Counted from the first letter of the stretch, positions 26,831 to 36,008 are shown. The stretch: DNA of 64,000 nucleotides from Calothrix sp. NIES-3974 (GCF_002368395.1 NZ_AP018254.1:62001-126000), one strand, 5' to 3'. The notes: a model not told the origin generated them from the sequence alone. A program made the numbers and translations.

Positions 26831-28675
26831 GTGAATAACAAACGATGGAGAAATGCAGGGTTGTATGCGCTATTATTTATAGTTGTCATTGCGTTAGGTA
26901 CAGCGTTTTTTGACAAACAAGCCCCTAGTCGGGAAACATGGCGCTACAGCGAATTTATTCAACAGGTAGAAAATAATAAAGTTGCTCAGGTTCGTCTTAG
27001 TGCCGATCGTTCTACGGCAATTGCCAAAACTGAAAGTGGTAATCAGGTTTTTGTTAACCTAATTGAAGATGACCCAACCTTAATTGATACTTTGACAAAG
27101 CACGGGGTTGATATTAGTGTTTTACCTCCAAGTGATGAGGGGGCTTGGTTTAAGGTATTAAGCAGCTTCTTTTTCCCAGTATTATTACTTGTGGGTTTAT
27201 TCTTTTTGTTACGTCGGGCCCAGAGTGGGCCTGGTAGCCAAGCGATGAACTTTGGCAAATCGCGAGCTAGGGTACAAATGGAACCACAAACCCAAGTAAC
27301 CTTTGGGGATGTGGCAGGAATTGACCAAGCCAAATTAGAATTAAACGAAGTTGTAGACTTCTTAAAAAATGCGGATCGCTTCACTGCGGTAGGGGCGAAA
27401 ATACCCAAAGGTGTGTTACTCGTTGGTCCTCCTGGAACTGGTAAAACCCTACTAGCGCGTGCAGTTGCTGGAGAAGCGGGAGTACCTTTCTTTTCTATCT
27501 CTGGTTCGGAATTTGTGGAAATGTTCGTAGGTGTGGGTGCGTCCCGTGTCCGCGACCTGTTTGAGCAAGCCAAATCCAATGCACCTTGTATCGTCTTTAT
27601 CGACGAGATTGACGCAGTTGGTCGGCAACGGGGTGCAGGTTTAGGTGGTGGTAACGACGAACGGGAACAAACCCTGAACCAGTTATTGACGGAGATGGAT
27701 GGTTTTGAAGGCAATACTGGTATTATTATCATTGCGGCAACAAACCGTCCCGATGTGTTGGATGCAGCATTATTGCGTCCCGGTCGTTTCGACCGTCAAG
27801 TAGTGGTAGATAGACCTGACTACAGTGGACGGGTAGAAATTCTCCGCGTCCATGCACGGGGTAAAACCTTAGCCAAAGACGTGGATATTGAGCGGATTGC
27901 ACGACGTACCCCTGGATTTACCGGTGCAGATTTGTCTAACTTGCTCAACGAAGCAGCAATTTTGGCAGCACGTCGCAACTTAACAGAAATTTCGATGGAT
28001 GAAATTAATGATGCGATCGACCGGGTGTTAGCTGGACCAGAGAAGAAAGATCGGGTGATGAGCGATCGCCGCAAAAAATTAGTAGCCTATCATGAAGCTG
28101 GTCATGCTTTAGTGGGTGCGTTAATGCCTGATTATGACCCGGTGCAGAAAATTAGTATTATTCCCCGTGGTCGTGCAGGTGGTTTAACCTGGTTTACCCC
28201 CAGCGAAGACCGGATGGATAGTGGACTATTCAGTCGTTCCTATCTGGAAAATCAGATGGCGGTTGCTTTAGGTGGACGAATTGCCGAAGAATTAGTATTT
28301 GGTGAGGAAGAAGTGACTACCGGTGCGTCCGGTGACTTACAACAAGTCGCACGGGTTGCGAAACAAATGGTAACTCGATATGGGATGAGCGATCGCCTGG
28401 GTCAAGTTGCTTTAGGTCGTCAACAGGGTAATATGTTCCTCGGACGGGACATCATGTCTGAAAGGGACTTTTCGGAAGAAACTGCCGCAGCAATTGATGA
28501 GGAAGTTCGCAAGTTGGTAGATATTGCCTATAATCGGGCGAAGGAAGTTCTGGTGAAGAACAGACATATCCTCGATAAACTTGCTGAGATGTTAGTAGAA
28601 AAAGAAACAGTTGATGCGGAAGAATTACAGGAATTACTGGCAAGTAATGATGTACAAACTGCTTCTTTTGCTTAA
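26831..28675 (+). CDS. ftsH: ATP-dependent zinc metalloprotease FtsH
   Basis: A 614-residue membrane-bound AAA protease. GTG start with a strong AGGAGGA ribosome site about nine bases upstream. Membrane segments lie at about 9-25 and 108-126, with a periplasmic/lumenal domain between. The AAA module has Walker A GPPGTGKT (about 199-206), Walker [12 protein letters not shown] and the second-region-of-homology arginines (LRPGRFDR). The zinc site is HEAGH (about 420). The N-terminus ([18 protein letters not shown]) resembles the FtsH3/Slr1604 branch, which acts with FtsH2 or FtsH1 in thylakoid or cytoplasmic membranes on damaged proteins such as D1; this subtype is inference. A strong terminator follows. 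Confidence 0.97.
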   Translation: MNNKRWRNAGLYALLFIVVIALGTAFFDKQAPSRETWRYSEFIQQVENNKVAQVRLSADRSTAIAKTESGNQVFVNLIEDDPTLIDTLTKHGVDISVLPPSDEGAWFKVLSSFFFPVLLLVGLFFLLRRAQSGPGSQAMNFGKSRARVQMEPQTQVTFGDVAGIDQAKLELNEVVDFLKNADRFTAVGAKIPKGVLLVGPPGTGKTLLARAVAGEAGVPFFSISGSEFVEMFVGVGASRVRDLFEQAKSNAPCIVFIDEIDAVGRQRGAGLGGGNDEREQTLNQLLTEMDGFEGNTGIIIIAATNRPDVLDAALLRPGRFDRQVVVDRPDYSGRVEILRVHARGKTLAKDVDIERIARRTPGFTGADLSNLLNEAAILAARRNLTEISMDEINDAIDRVLAGPEKKDRVMSDRRKKLVAYHEAGHALVGALMPDYDPVQKISIIPRGRAGGLTWFTPSEDRMDSGLFSRSYLENQMAVALGGRIAEELVFGEEEVTTGASGDLQQVARVAKQMVTRYGMSDRLGQVALGRQQGNMFLGRDIMSERDFSEETAAAIDEEVRKLVDIAYNRAKEVLVKNRHILDKLAEMLVEKETVDAEELQELLASNDVQTASFA

Positions 28676-28737
28676 GTTGTTTTGATATTTTGATGGTTAA
28701 CTGTTACGGTTAACTGGTGAATCTTAGTTTACTTAGT

Positions 28738-28765
28738 AAAAAGGTGGGTATTACCCACCTTTTTT
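28738..28765 (+). terminator. Rho-independent terminator of ftsH
   Basis: AAAAAGGTGGGTA (28738-28750) is followed after one base by its exact complement TACCCACCTTTTT, giving a GC-core stem and a T-run. It lies 62 bases after the ftsH stop codon. The flanking A-run allows function on both strands. Confidence 0.9.
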
Positions 28766-28787
28766 GATTTGATACTAAAGGTTTTCC

Positions 28788-28887
28788 GGCATTGTTGAAT
28801 TTGGACATGAATTATAGTAGAGACGTAGCGATGCTACGTCTCTACAAAACGTCGAATTTTCAATTCATATTTGTATTCAGCAACACC
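28788..28887. repeat. Family A inverted-repeat element, complete
   Basis: This is the clearest full copy: left end GGCATTGTTGAATTTGGACA, hairpin GTAGAGACGTAGC / GATGCTACGTCTCTAC (28814-28843), and a right arm ending ATTCAGCAACACC. The ends are inverted copies, and the total length is 100 bases. Confidence 0.8.
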
Positions 28888-28910
28888 GGTTTTTCAAATC
28901 AAAAATCCTC

Positions 28911-29123
28911 CTACTTGACTGGTTTTAAAAACAACCACGCGACAAAAAATGTTGCAGCAGTAAACAACTGGGTTAAATCAAGAGCGGAAAGATACCCATC
29001 TGCAAAGGAAGCAATACTGCGGTCGGTGATTCCAAACATCCAGGAGGAAACCCCAAAAAACCATACTCCTTGCTTCAGATTCCCGACAAATTGCTTGCGG
29101 TCTAAGGTTTTCTCATTATTCAT
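28911..29123 (-). CDS. Small membrane protein, hypothetical
   Basis: A 70-residue frame with ATG start (MNNEKTLDRKQFVGNL). It has two hydrophobic stretches, VWFFGVSSWMFGI (about 20-32) and LDLTQLFTAATFFVAWLFL (about 48-66), and a basic end (KPVK). Composition looks like a real small membrane protein rather than a shadow, since no gene overlaps it. No good ribosome site precedes the ATG. I do not recognise the family. Confidence 0.5.
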   Translation of the reverse strand: MNNEKTLDRKQFVGNLKQGVWFFGVSSWMFGITDRSIASFADGYLSALDLTQLFTAATFFVAWLFLKPVK

Positions 29124-29464
29124 AATCTTTGTGTGCCTGTTCGACTTGGTTAATACTGAAATGGGTCTAAAATATTATGGAGGGAAGAAAATTACTGATA
29201 TAACTTTCTTTCCTGTGTGCCTAAACCGAATCAAAAAACAAAATTCACCATTAAATACTGGTGTTAGATTTGACTTTTAACTTTTACGTGTTTGATTGAC
29301 TGGTAGTTTATGCTCAAAAGCAAAAATATCCAGCCTACATATCACAAATTTGCGTATACAGCAATCTACGTAATATATCTATATATTAATAAATATTTTC
29401 AAAAAATGGTTTGTCGCTAGTTATACAAATTACTTGGGGTTAGGGAAGTAGCGAGGATTATTTA

Positions 29465-29812
29465 TTATGAAGCGAATCTCACTTTATTTTCCGTCACGAC
29501 AACAAATTGCTCAGAGAGTCTATCAGCGTGATATGTCAGTAAGAATTGAAGTCCTTTAATTTTATTGATAGCTCTTTCATCCTCTAATCATAAGAAAACT
29601 ATACCCCTGTGTATACAACCTTCTCTAAATATTTTTTCACCAAAATCTCTATCATTGGTGATTAAAATCCAGTTTTCAATCAACGCTTTTTGTAGAATTT
29701 TATCATCGCTAATACCCCTTGCTTCGTCATACACGGAAAAAACTTCATCACCTTGCTCACGTAACCAAGCAGCAACTATTGAACCAGTACATTCGTCTAC
29801 AAGAAAGCGCAT
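29465..29812 (-). pseudogene. DUF5615 PIN-like toxin gene with a nonsense codon
   Basis: The frame begins MRFLVDECTG with the DUF5615 landmarks LVDE (first acidic site), GISDDKIL and LITNDRDFGE. It stops at TGA (29588-29590) after 74 residues. The same frame then continues at once with LEDERAINKIKGLQFLLTYH, ADRLSEQFVVVTENKVRFAS and TAA at 29465. These are the usual C-terminal blocks of the family (L-R-LEDER...RFVVVTE). Read through, the length is 115 residues, normal for the family. The stop replaces what is usually an arginine codon, consistent with CGA to TGA. A DUF433 partner lies upstream. The 74-residue product would lack the last acidic region. Confidence 0.85.
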
Positions 29813-29839
29813 TTAAACCTTTAATCCCGTAGACTTCAT

Positions 29840-30091
29840 TTAAGTATTTTCAATTAGCAGTGGCATAAAAGTTATATTCGAGAGGGATTTACTGGCAAAT
29901 AGGATGCAAGCTTGAATATCTTCAGGACTCAACCCGTTGTATTCTCTGAGAATTTCTGTACTGCTTGCTCCATGAGCAAGTAGATTGAGAATATACTTAA
30001 CGCTTAATCGAGTTCCTTTAATAACAGGCTTTCCAGCGAGAACTTTTGGGTTAACAACTATACGTTCTAGTAATTGTTGATCTGTCATCAT
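29840..30091 (-). CDS. DUF433 antitoxin-like protein
   Basis: An 83-residue protein with family signature RIVVNPKVLAGKPVIKGTRLSVKYILNLLAHG followed by SSTEILREYNGLSPEDIQACILFA. DUF433 proteins hold a small helix-turn-helix and are commonly encoded just before a DUF5615 PIN-like protein, in a toxin-antitoxin-type pair. Here the partner starts 27 bases downstream but is interrupted by a stop codon. The start could be either of two consecutive ATGs. If the toxin is dead, the antitoxin may be under little constraint. Confidence 0.88.
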   Translation of the reverse strand: MMTDQQLLERIVVNPKVLAGKPVIKGTRLSVKYILNLLAHGASSTEILREYNGLSPEDIQACILFASKSLSNITFMPLLIENT

Positions 30092-30204
30092 GGGAAATAT
30101 CTAGGTATTGAATTCATTTTGATTTTATCGGACTAGCCATATTGTCACAATTTTTTTGTGGAACAGTTTGAAGCTCCACATTCAGAAATGAAATACAAGT
30201 CCTA

Positions 30205-30288
30205 ATAAGTAGGTAGGTGTAATTAAACGTAAAACAACAATGTAACCCATCATTCGGCAACGACAATTTTCACCACCCACCTACTTAT
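30205..30288. repeat. Family B element, compact (empty) form
   Basis: The ends ATAAGTAGGTAGGTG and CACCCACCTACTTAT are inverted copies in an 84-base element. Inner words (AATTAAACGTAAAACAACAA, CATTCGGC, AACGACAATTTTCACC) match both halves of the copy at 25247 and the right half of the composite at 62384. It has no GAGACG hairpin. Confidence 0.75.
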
Positions 30289-30478
30289 CTGATAAAGACT
30301 AATACAATTCACTGCTCAAAAATTATTCAAGGCTTCATGATCGAGAGGGTGACGCGATCGCACAGTCAAGGTTAGGATAGGTTTATCGGATTATTTGATA
30401 CTTTTATCCCCGTGTAAGTACTGATGTGACTCCGGCAGCTTCTAGAGAAGATGAGACGAGTGTAAATAAATTTGCGAG

Positions 30479-31498
30479 ATGCAATCGGGGGTAGATGGGG
30501 TTAACTTTCAAACAAATGGTGCTATTGTCATGCCTAACCGTCGTTATTCTTCCGCCTATTTTCGCTACTTTAAAGCTAGAATGTTGAACTTTACACGTCC
30601 AGCTTTTTGGGGGACAGCGATTTTTCTGTCAATCACGGGGTTGGCAATTCGGGAATTTTGGGCTAATCCAGATGTGTTAACGGGGAACAGGGGTAGGGAG
30701 ACAACGGGAAACACCAATTCCCGCTTATCACCAGAAGAACGCGCGATCGCCGCTGATATAGATAATCTTCCGGTATTGTTTTTTGACTTTGAGCAAGCTG
30801 TTTTACCGACCCTAAATGCAGCAAAAGCTCAAAACAACCAACGTGGTCAGAATACGAATAGGAAAGTACAGGAGTCAAAAAATCAAGAGAGGAAAACTAG
30901 TTCCATTCCCAGAGATGGGGGGAAAGCGGTGAATGTGAGTGTAGATAATCAATTCCTGAAGCAAGCAGAAAATCTCCTCAAATTAGAATCACTCCAAACA
31001 GGGATAAATAGAAGCAGTAATAATCAATTCACCGGTGATCGAGTTACGGTAAATCCCTTAGAAGCGGAATTAAATCCGTCAGCCTATCCTCAATACTCTC
31101 GACTCACCGGAAAAGCAACAACACCAACCTATCTAGAACAAGCTCTCCATCAGTCTTCAAATTCCAACTGGAAAACAGCAACAGGATTCACAACTGCTCC
31201 AGCAAACTTGACGAATAATTCTACCCTAAATCAAGTTAGTAACACCCACTTCAATAACACCACTTATTCTAGCGACTCCCAAACATTCCCCAATCAAAAT
31301 AACCCCATTAATAACCAAACCTATTACTCAAACCCGATGACAAATATTCCACAGCCAAATCCAGTTTCCCCGAATTATCAAAATTTTGATAGCTACGGGG
31401 TTAATCCTCAAAACAATAACCAAGTTAATCTGAATTCTCCCCAACCGATTCCTGAACCTGCACCAATTAATTATGCTCCCATACCAACCGGGAGATAG
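30479..31498 (+). CDS. Asn/Gln/Pro-rich single-span protein, hypothetical
   Basis: A 339-residue frame; ATG 30530 (MPNRRYSSAYF) is a plausible alternative start that begins closer to a basic, membrane-anchoring end. One hydrophobic segment lies at about 39-55 (FWGTAIFLSITGLAI). The rest, about 270 residues, is polar and low in complexity, rich in Asn, Gln, Thr, Ser and Pro. The topology is probably one N-terminal membrane span with an extended exported tail. No domain is recognised. It is not in an obvious operon; the next gene is convergent and 18 bases away. Confidence 0.65.
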   Translation: MQSGVDGVNFQTNGAIVMPNRRYSSAYFRYFKARMLNFTRPAFWGTAIFLSITGLAIREFWANPDVLTGNRGRETTGNTNSRLSPEERAIAADIDNLPVLFFDFEQAVLPTLNAAKAQNNQRGQNTNRKVQESKNQERKTSSIPRDGGKAVNVSVDNQFLKQAENLLKLESLQTGINRSSNNQFTGDRVTVNPLEAELNPSAYPQYSRLTGKATTPTYLEQALHQSSNSNWKTATGFTTAPANLTNNSTLNQVSNTHFNNTTYSSDSQTFPNQNNPINNQTYYSNPMTNIPQPNPVSPNYQNFDSYGVNPQNNNQVNLNSPQPIPEPAPINYAPIPTGR

Positions 31499-31516
31499 TT
31501 TACATATATTGCACCT

Positions 31517-32065
31517 TTAGTGGTTTACCACCCAAATATCAGATGCAACATTTATTTCTCCCAAGGCTTCACGACAAAACTCTTCGTACCAAGTTTTGAG
31601 TAGTTCCCTTTCATCTTCCGTAACCAGACATAATTCTCCAGGGACAGAATTAGGTGCTTCAACTCTGGTCAGTTGCAAAATACGGGTAGCTCTTTTAGGT
31701 TGATAGGTATTACCGGTATAATTACGCCAGGCTTGGGCAAATGCTAATGATTCACGGGATGGTGCATTGACTCCTGGTAAGGTTTGATAGTAATCATGCA
31801 CGTCCCTAATAATTAAAGGTATAGCATCGGGATTTGTTATCGTTGACAACAACAAACCAAAGGGGGGTGTTCTCATCACCACGCCAATAATGGTATCGTC
31901 ATCTTCAATGGAAGCTAAATAGTTATCTAAAGGGTATTGGTCAGTACTACGAATTAAGCGATCGCATATCCCTAAATTCAGGTTATGGGTCGCTTCCTGT
32001 CGCAACAAGTAATCCTGGACATGTTTGTAAAATTGGTGGGGGTCTGGGATGCGGTGGATTTTCAT
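31517..32065 (-). pseudogene. GNAT acetyltransferase, C-terminally truncated
   Basis: The 182-residue frame matches the N-terminal half of a GNAT-type protein (ATHNLNLGICDRLIRS, IIGVVMRTPPFGLLLS, WRNYTGNTYQPKRATRILQL, then ELLKTWYEEFCREALGE). Family members of this type usually continue for about 100 residues with the acetyl-CoA-binding domain (RGRGYA-type loop). Here the frame stops at once (SDIWVVNH) and no remainder is found before the convergent gene 18 bases on. It is therefore probably non-functional as an acetyltransferase. An IS630 copy lies 79 bases upstream of the start. Confidence 0.65.
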
Positions 32066-32159
32066 AAATTACGATTTGGCTGTCATATCCTCATATATTC
32101 AAGGCTTTGAGGACAGTTTTCGTATATTTACTACACATTGAATACAGCAGATTCGAGGT

Positions 32160-32822
32160 TTATGAGGTACAGTAGCAACAATTAGTAAACCAATTTTTTA
32201 GATGCTTTGGATCAACTAATGTCAGTGCAATTTTAATTAAACCATCAACTACAGATGCACTTTTAGGAGAAAACTGTTTTAAGAACGCTTTTAATTGTGA
32301 CCACCAATGTTCAATTGGATTAAATTCAGGGGAATAAGGAGATAGATAAAGAACACTTGCTCCTACAGATTCAATCAAAGGCTTAATCTCTTCGACTTTA
32401 TGTGCTGGCAGATTATCCATTACAACGACTGCACCAACCCATAATTGTGGAAGTAAAAAATGCTCTACAAAAACTTTATAAGCTTCTCCATTCATTGAGC
32501 CATTTAAAGTCATCACAGCTAAGACTTTTTTGAAGCTAATTCCTCCAATTACACTTATTTTTGCACCTCGGTAATATGGTTTAAAATCATAAGCTCTACT
32601 CCCGCGATCGCTTCGAGCATGAGTTCTAGTCAAACCAAGCAAAACACCCATTTCGTCTATAAACACAAGGTTTTCTGGGTCTATGTGTTTTACTTTCTCC
32701 CAATATTCTAATCTCAGTTTTTGGACTCTTTCTGTTTTCGCTTGGCTGCTACGTAAAGTCTTTTTTTTCGAGTTAATTCTTGTTTTTGCAATGCACAACA
32801 CATCACACTTGCACACACCCAA
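32160..32822 (-). CDS. IS630 transposase, catalytic frame (OrfB)
   Basis: A 220-residue frame with the DDE catalytic triad of IS630 enzymes: VFIDEMG (first Asp), VVMDNLPAHK (second Asp) and SPEFNPIEHWW (Glu). The part before about residue 20 overlaps OrfA and is probably not translated from its own start; the catalytic part is expected as an OrfAB fusion through the A8 slip site at 32761-32768. The frame is intact to its stop, 15 bases inside the left end of the element. Confidence 0.85.
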   Translation of the reverse strand: MGVCKCDVLCIAKTRINSKKKTLRSSQAKTERVQKLRLEYWEKVKHIDPENLVFIDEMGVLLGLTRTHARSDRGSRAYDFKPYYRGAKISVIGGISFKKVLAVMTLNGSMNGEAYKVFVEHFLLPQLWVGAVVVMDNLPAHKVEEIKPLIESVGASVLYLSPYSPEFNPIEHWWSQLKAFLKQFSPKSASVVDGLIKIALTLVDPKHLKNWFTNCCYCTS

Positions 32823-33106
32823 ATGTTATATTTTTCTCCAAAATACTCGCAATATTCCAATAAAGTTAAATCCGGGTAACTTTGAACCATTTCTGCTAAT
32901 TCGCTACCGTAATCATCTAGCTTACCCTTCATTGCTCCACCTTGCTTTTTGGGTTCTAGATGCCCTTCCAATCTTTTTTGCCTGATTAGCTTCTGCACAT
33001 AGCTTTTTGCTATACCAAACTGCACAGCTACTCCTCGAATTGATGTATCACCCTTTTCGTAAGCACTTACTATTTTTTCTCGTAAATCGATTGAGTAGGG
33101 TTTCAT
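32714..33106 (-). CDS. IS630 transposase, N-terminal frame (OrfA)
   Basis: A 130-residue frame starting MKPYSIDLREKIVSAYEKGD, the usual start of IS630-type transposases. The helix-turn-helix region (SIRGVAVQFGIAKSYVQKLI) recognises the inverted ends. It overlaps OrfB by about 109 bases. Near its end, a run of eight A (minus strand, 32761-32768) read as CGA-AAA-AAA-AGA offers a -1 slip into the OrfB frame, so a fused transposase is probably made by programmed frameshifting. Confidence 0.85.
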   Translation of the reverse strand: MKPYSIDLREKIVSAYEKGDTSIRGVAVQFGIAKSYVQKLIRQKRLEGHLEPKKQGGAMKGKLDDYGSELAEMVQSYPDLTLLEYCEYFGEKYNIWVCASVMCCALQKQELTRKKRLYVAAKRKQKESKN

Positions 33107-33358
33107 TTTAATTTTTGATGCACTAATAACAAGTGTACCTCATTTACCTCGAAAGTGCTGTATCTCGTCCCTATGCTACGCGTGGGGACGCATTCCACGA
33201 GGCTTTACCTCTACATTCTTCAACCCAACCTACCCAATAATCAGGTTTCTAAGCCTAACTGAACTGTATTGCGATATAAACAGAAACATAAAACCTTTGT
33301 GAATGAAGCGACTTGGCGTGGGTTTTTTATAGGGATGTAAAAGAATATTATATAATTA

Positions 33359-33463
33359 TAGCAATCCGATTTAAGTAGTGAAAAATAGCGTGCTGATGAC
33401 CCTCAACCGTTAACAATCAACAAACCTACATGTAACATTTTACAAATCCCGCTCGGACTGCGA
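33359..33463. repeat. Family D repeat (minus orientation)
   Basis: Read on the minus strand it runs CGCAGTCC, TTTGTAAAATGTTACATGTA, GGTTTGTTGATTGTTAACGG, then TTTTTCACTACTTAAATCGG and ATTGCTAT. Matching copies lie at 35549-35656 and 42811-42926. The remaining spacer from 33161 holds GCTACGCGTGGGGACGC-type repeats and no gene. Confidence 0.7.
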
Positions 33464-33505
33464 GAATTACTACTTAGTTTTTAAAAACCAACAAAACCAT
33501 CAAAT

Positions 33506-34156
33506 CTAAGACCATAAACTTCCCAGAAAAATCTGCTGTGCTGTCAAATTCAATTCCGGAAAGACAGTAGAAATAATCCGCTCATCATTTCTAAATTGGG
33601 AAACTTCATATTCACCATTAATTAATTGGTAAACTGATACAGTAGGACGCTTAGGGTTGCCAATAAATTTTCTCCCACCTAAACCTAAATAATCAACAAT
33701 CCAATATTCCCTGATTCCCAGGTATTCGTATTCATCCATCTTGAGTGCATAATCGTCACTCCAATTAGTAAAAACAACCTCAATAATCAAAGGAATAGAA
33801 TCGCCACGGATAATAATTGATTCCTTTTGCCACCGAGGTTCATTCTGCTGAACCTGATTTTTATCCAACACTATTACATCCGGTTCATAACTCGAATTTT
33901 CAATGGCAACTATACACTCTTTGGGAATCGAAAAAGGTAGTTTTAAGCGCAAAATTTCCATAAATAAAATACCAGCGATAAAACCTGCAACATCAGAGTG
34001 CATACCAGTTGGTTTAGGCATTTCAATGATTATCCCATCGTGTAATTCATACCTTTTACCATCATGAGGATACCAAGCAATGAACTCATCAAAGCTATAT
34101 AACTTCGATTCTCCTTGAGTTGGGAGCAAATTTACCATTTTCACTAACTCACTCAT
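33506..34156 (-). CDS. Uma2-family (DUF820) putative endonuclease
   Basis: The protein has 216 residues from ATG 34156 (MSELVKMVNLL); an upstream ATG at 34219 adds repeat-like sequence. Family blocks are YELHDGIIIEMPKPTGMHSD, YEPDVIVLDKNQ (the Asp of the PD-(D/E)xK-like core), IPLIIEVVFTNWSDDYALKM (E-x-V with the downstream Lys) and REYWIVDYLG. Uma2 proteins are very numerous in cyanobacteria, and their function is unproven. No neighbour suggests a specific role. Confidence 0.88.
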   Translation of the reverse strand: MSELVKMVNLLPTQGESKLYSFDEFIAWYPHDGKRYELHDGIIIEMPKPTGMHSDVAGFIAGILFMEILRLKLPFSIPKECIVAIENSSYEPDVIVLDKNQVQQNEPRWQKESIIIRGDSIPLIIEVVFTNWSDDYALKMDEYEYLGIREYWIVDYLGLGGRKFIGNPKRPTVSVYQLINGEYEVSQFRNDERIISTVFPELNLTAQQIFLGSLWS

Positions 34157-34823
34157 AAATAGGGAGTAGGGAGTGGGGAATAGAAATGCAAGCGCTTGGG
34201 ATTGCTTCTCTAGACCCATCCATGCTTTGCTTCACAATGACGCAAATAATTTGCGTACCCACTTAAATGCTACCATTCCTGACCAAACCTTTCTTACAGA
34301 TGCACCTAGCGCAACTTCCCACAAACATTAGTCCAGAGCAAGCTGATTGATCCGTGGAATCACCCCAAAATCTATAGACCCCAGAACTAGTCTACGATAA
34401 CGCTGTGCCTACCGTTCTATCCCATAGGTTATGATTCCTATAAGGCGCTACAGCATTACTACGTGCCTTTTTCACAAAGTAATCCAAAATTCAACATCAG
34501 ATGACCTAATCTCTTATCTTTGTTTACATATCTACATAAAAAATAAAATATTTTAAGATATTTGCTTAATTTTTAAGGTCAAAATGACTTGACAAACGGA
34601 CTCTATGTTCTACAGGCTGAGAAAATAGTGTCAAAAATTACAAATTGTTGCAATTTTCCAATAAATGATGGTAATTGTTAGCAAATAGATTTACTGTAGC
34701 CTTTTAGTAGTGTTTATTTCCGGTGAGGCTGTGTCGGTATTTGGAAGTCAAAACCTGAACAACAGAACTCCCACCTCAAAATTAAAAATTACTTAGCCTG
34801 GTTTTACAGTTGAGAAATTTAGC
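34157..34823. other. Long AT-rich spacer upstream of ho1
   Basis: There is no gene in these 667 bases. The half nearest ho1 is AT-rich and probably carries its promoter and leader, but no box can be named. GGAGTAGGGAGTGGGGAATAG-type words at about 34160-34180 are spacer repeats. Confidence 0.4.
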
Positions 34824-35546
34824 ATGAGCAGCAATTTAGCAAGCAAATTACGTGTGGGTACAAAAAAAGCGCACACAATGGCAGAAAATGTTGGTTTTGT
34901 CAAATGCTTTTTAAAGGGTGTTGTTGAGAAAAACTCCTATCGCAAATTAGTAGCAAATCTTTACTTTGTCTACACAGCGATGGAAGAGGAAATGGAAAAA
35001 CTCAGCCACCACCCAATTGTTTCTCAAATCAATTTTAAAGAGTTATATCGCGGTCGCAGTTTAGAACAAGATTTAGCCTACTATTACGGTTCTAATTGGC
35101 GCGAACAAATTCAATTATCCCCTGCTGGTGCAGCCTATGTACAACGAATTCGCGAAATTGCTGCAACTCAACCGGAATTGCTGATAGCTCACTCCTACAC
35201 TCGTTATTTAGGAGACTTATCCGGTGGACAAATCCTAAGAAATATAGCTGTCACCGGAATGAATTTGACCGATGGAAATGGAACTGCATTTTACGAGTTT
35301 GCAGATATTCCCGATGAAAAAGCTTTTAAAAATCAATATCGACAAACCCTAGATGAATTACCAATTGATGATGCAATGGCTGACCGGATTGTGGATGAAG
35401 CCAATGCAGCTTTTGGGATGAATATGAAGATGTTCCAGGAACTAGAAGGAAATCTGATTAAAGCAATTGGACAAATGTTATTTAATTCCTTAACCCGTCG
35501 TCGGACACGGGGTAGTACGGAAGGGGAATTAGCAACTGCTGAGTAA
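34824..35546 (+). CDS. ho1: Heme oxygenase
   Basis: A 240-residue biliverdin-producing heme oxygenase. It opens heme with ferredoxin electrons to make biliverdin IX-alpha, CO and iron, feeding phycobilin synthesis for phycobilisomes and phytochromes. The N-terminal KLRVGTKKAHTMAENVGFVK carries the proximal histidine (H17). The distal helix LIAHSYTRYLGDLSGGQIL holds the glycine-rich heme-covering motif. Length equals the cyanobacterial HO1 type. It stands alone, followed by a family D repeat and a hairpin terminator. Confidence 0.96.
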   Translation: MSSNLASKLRVGTKKAHTMAENVGFVKCFLKGVVEKNSYRKLVANLYFVYTAMEEEMEKLSHHPIVSQINFKELYRGRSLEQDLAYYYGSNWREQIQLSPAGAAYVQRIREIAATQPELLIAHSYTRYLGDLSGGQILRNIAVTGMNLTDGNGTAFYEFADIPDEKAFKNQYRQTLDELPIDDAMADRIVDEANAAFGMNMKMFQELEGNLIKAIGQMLFNSLTRRRTRGSTEGELATAE

Positions 35547-35548
35547 CT

Positions 35549-35656
35549 ACCGCAGTCCTAAATAATTTGTGAAATCTTACATATAGGGTTGTTAACGGTT
35601 GACGGTCATCAGTTAACGGCAAGCGATTTTTCACTACTTAAATCCGATTACTATAG
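35549..35656. repeat. Family D repeat after ho1
   Basis: It contains TACCGCAGTCCTAAATAATT, TGTGAAATCTTACATATAGG, GTTAACGGTTGACGGTCATC and TTTTTCACTACTTAAATCCG. It begins two bases after the ho1 stop codon. The word order is identical to the copies at 33359 (reverse) and 42811. Confidence 0.7.
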
Positions 35657-35659
35657 TTA

Positions 35660-35696
35660 TGACCTACAGATATATCTTTGGTATATCTGTGGGTTT
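35660..35696 (+). terminator. Likely ho1 terminator
   Basis: ACCTACAGATATA (35662-35674) pairs with TATATCTGTGGGT (35681-35693) with a single G-U wobble, followed by TTTTAAT. It lies about 115 bases after ho1, just beyond the family D repeat. Confidence 0.65.
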
Positions 35697-35741
35697 TAAT
35701 CTAATTTTAAATTTAGCATTTGCTTCTAAATTTTGGCAGGT

Positions 35742-36008
35742 TTAGAGATTACCGTTTGGAATTTCATGGGTACTTAGAAATCTTTCTCCATTGAAATGAA
35801 TCATGTGATCAAGTTGGTCGGCAACCCAAACTTCTGTTTCCCAAGCAATTTCCGCTAGATATCGGGTCATTTGTTTGCGATTAGGAAAAGCCGTGAGAAA
35901 AACTAATCCTTTTTGGCTGGATTGAAATAATTTTTTTAATTCATTGCGACGTTTTAAATTGACTGGACCGTGACTAGTTACAGCTTCGATTAAAACAAAC
36001 CAAATGTT
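35742..36008 (-). pseudogene. 3' remnant of a BsuBI/PstI-type restriction endonuclease
   Basis: The minus-strand frame reads NIWFVLIEAVTSHGPVNLKR, then RNELKKLFQSSQKGLVFLTA, FPNRKQMTRYLAEIAWETEV and WVADQLDHMIHFNGERFLST before TAA. These are the C-terminal blocks of the BsuBI/PstI restriction enzyme family (LIEAVTSHGPV and the WETEVWVA...HFNG-RFL end). Only about 88 residues remain and there is no start codon. Upstream the frame hits a stop within 15 bases, and a different 25-codon frame (MRKHHIHLAWRSQNF..., 36007-36084) abuts it. No methyltransferase is seen nearby. Confidence 0.8.

Larger units (their letters stand above)
32145..33160 (-). mobile_element. IS630-family insertion sequence, apparently complete
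   Basis: The element is 1016 bases, bounded by inverted ends CAGCAGATTCGAGGTTTATG at the left and, read inward from the right, CAGCACTTTCGAGGTAAATG. TA flanks both sides (32143-32144 and 33161-33162), fitting the TA target duplication of IS630/Tc1-mariner elements. It holds two overlapping minus-strand frames that together form a helix-turn-helix plus DDE transposase. Confidence 0.88.

Noticed and set aside
28792-29280. 162-residue plus-strand frame after ftsH
   Set aside because: It starts inside a family A repeat and overlaps the better minus-strand membrane protein; its composition looks random.
29588-29590. In-frame TGA as recoding (selenocysteine or UGA sense codon)
   Set aside because: No other gene in the window uses internal TGA, no selenocysteine hairpin is visible, and the usual residue at this site is Arg; a nonsense change or sequence error is simpler.
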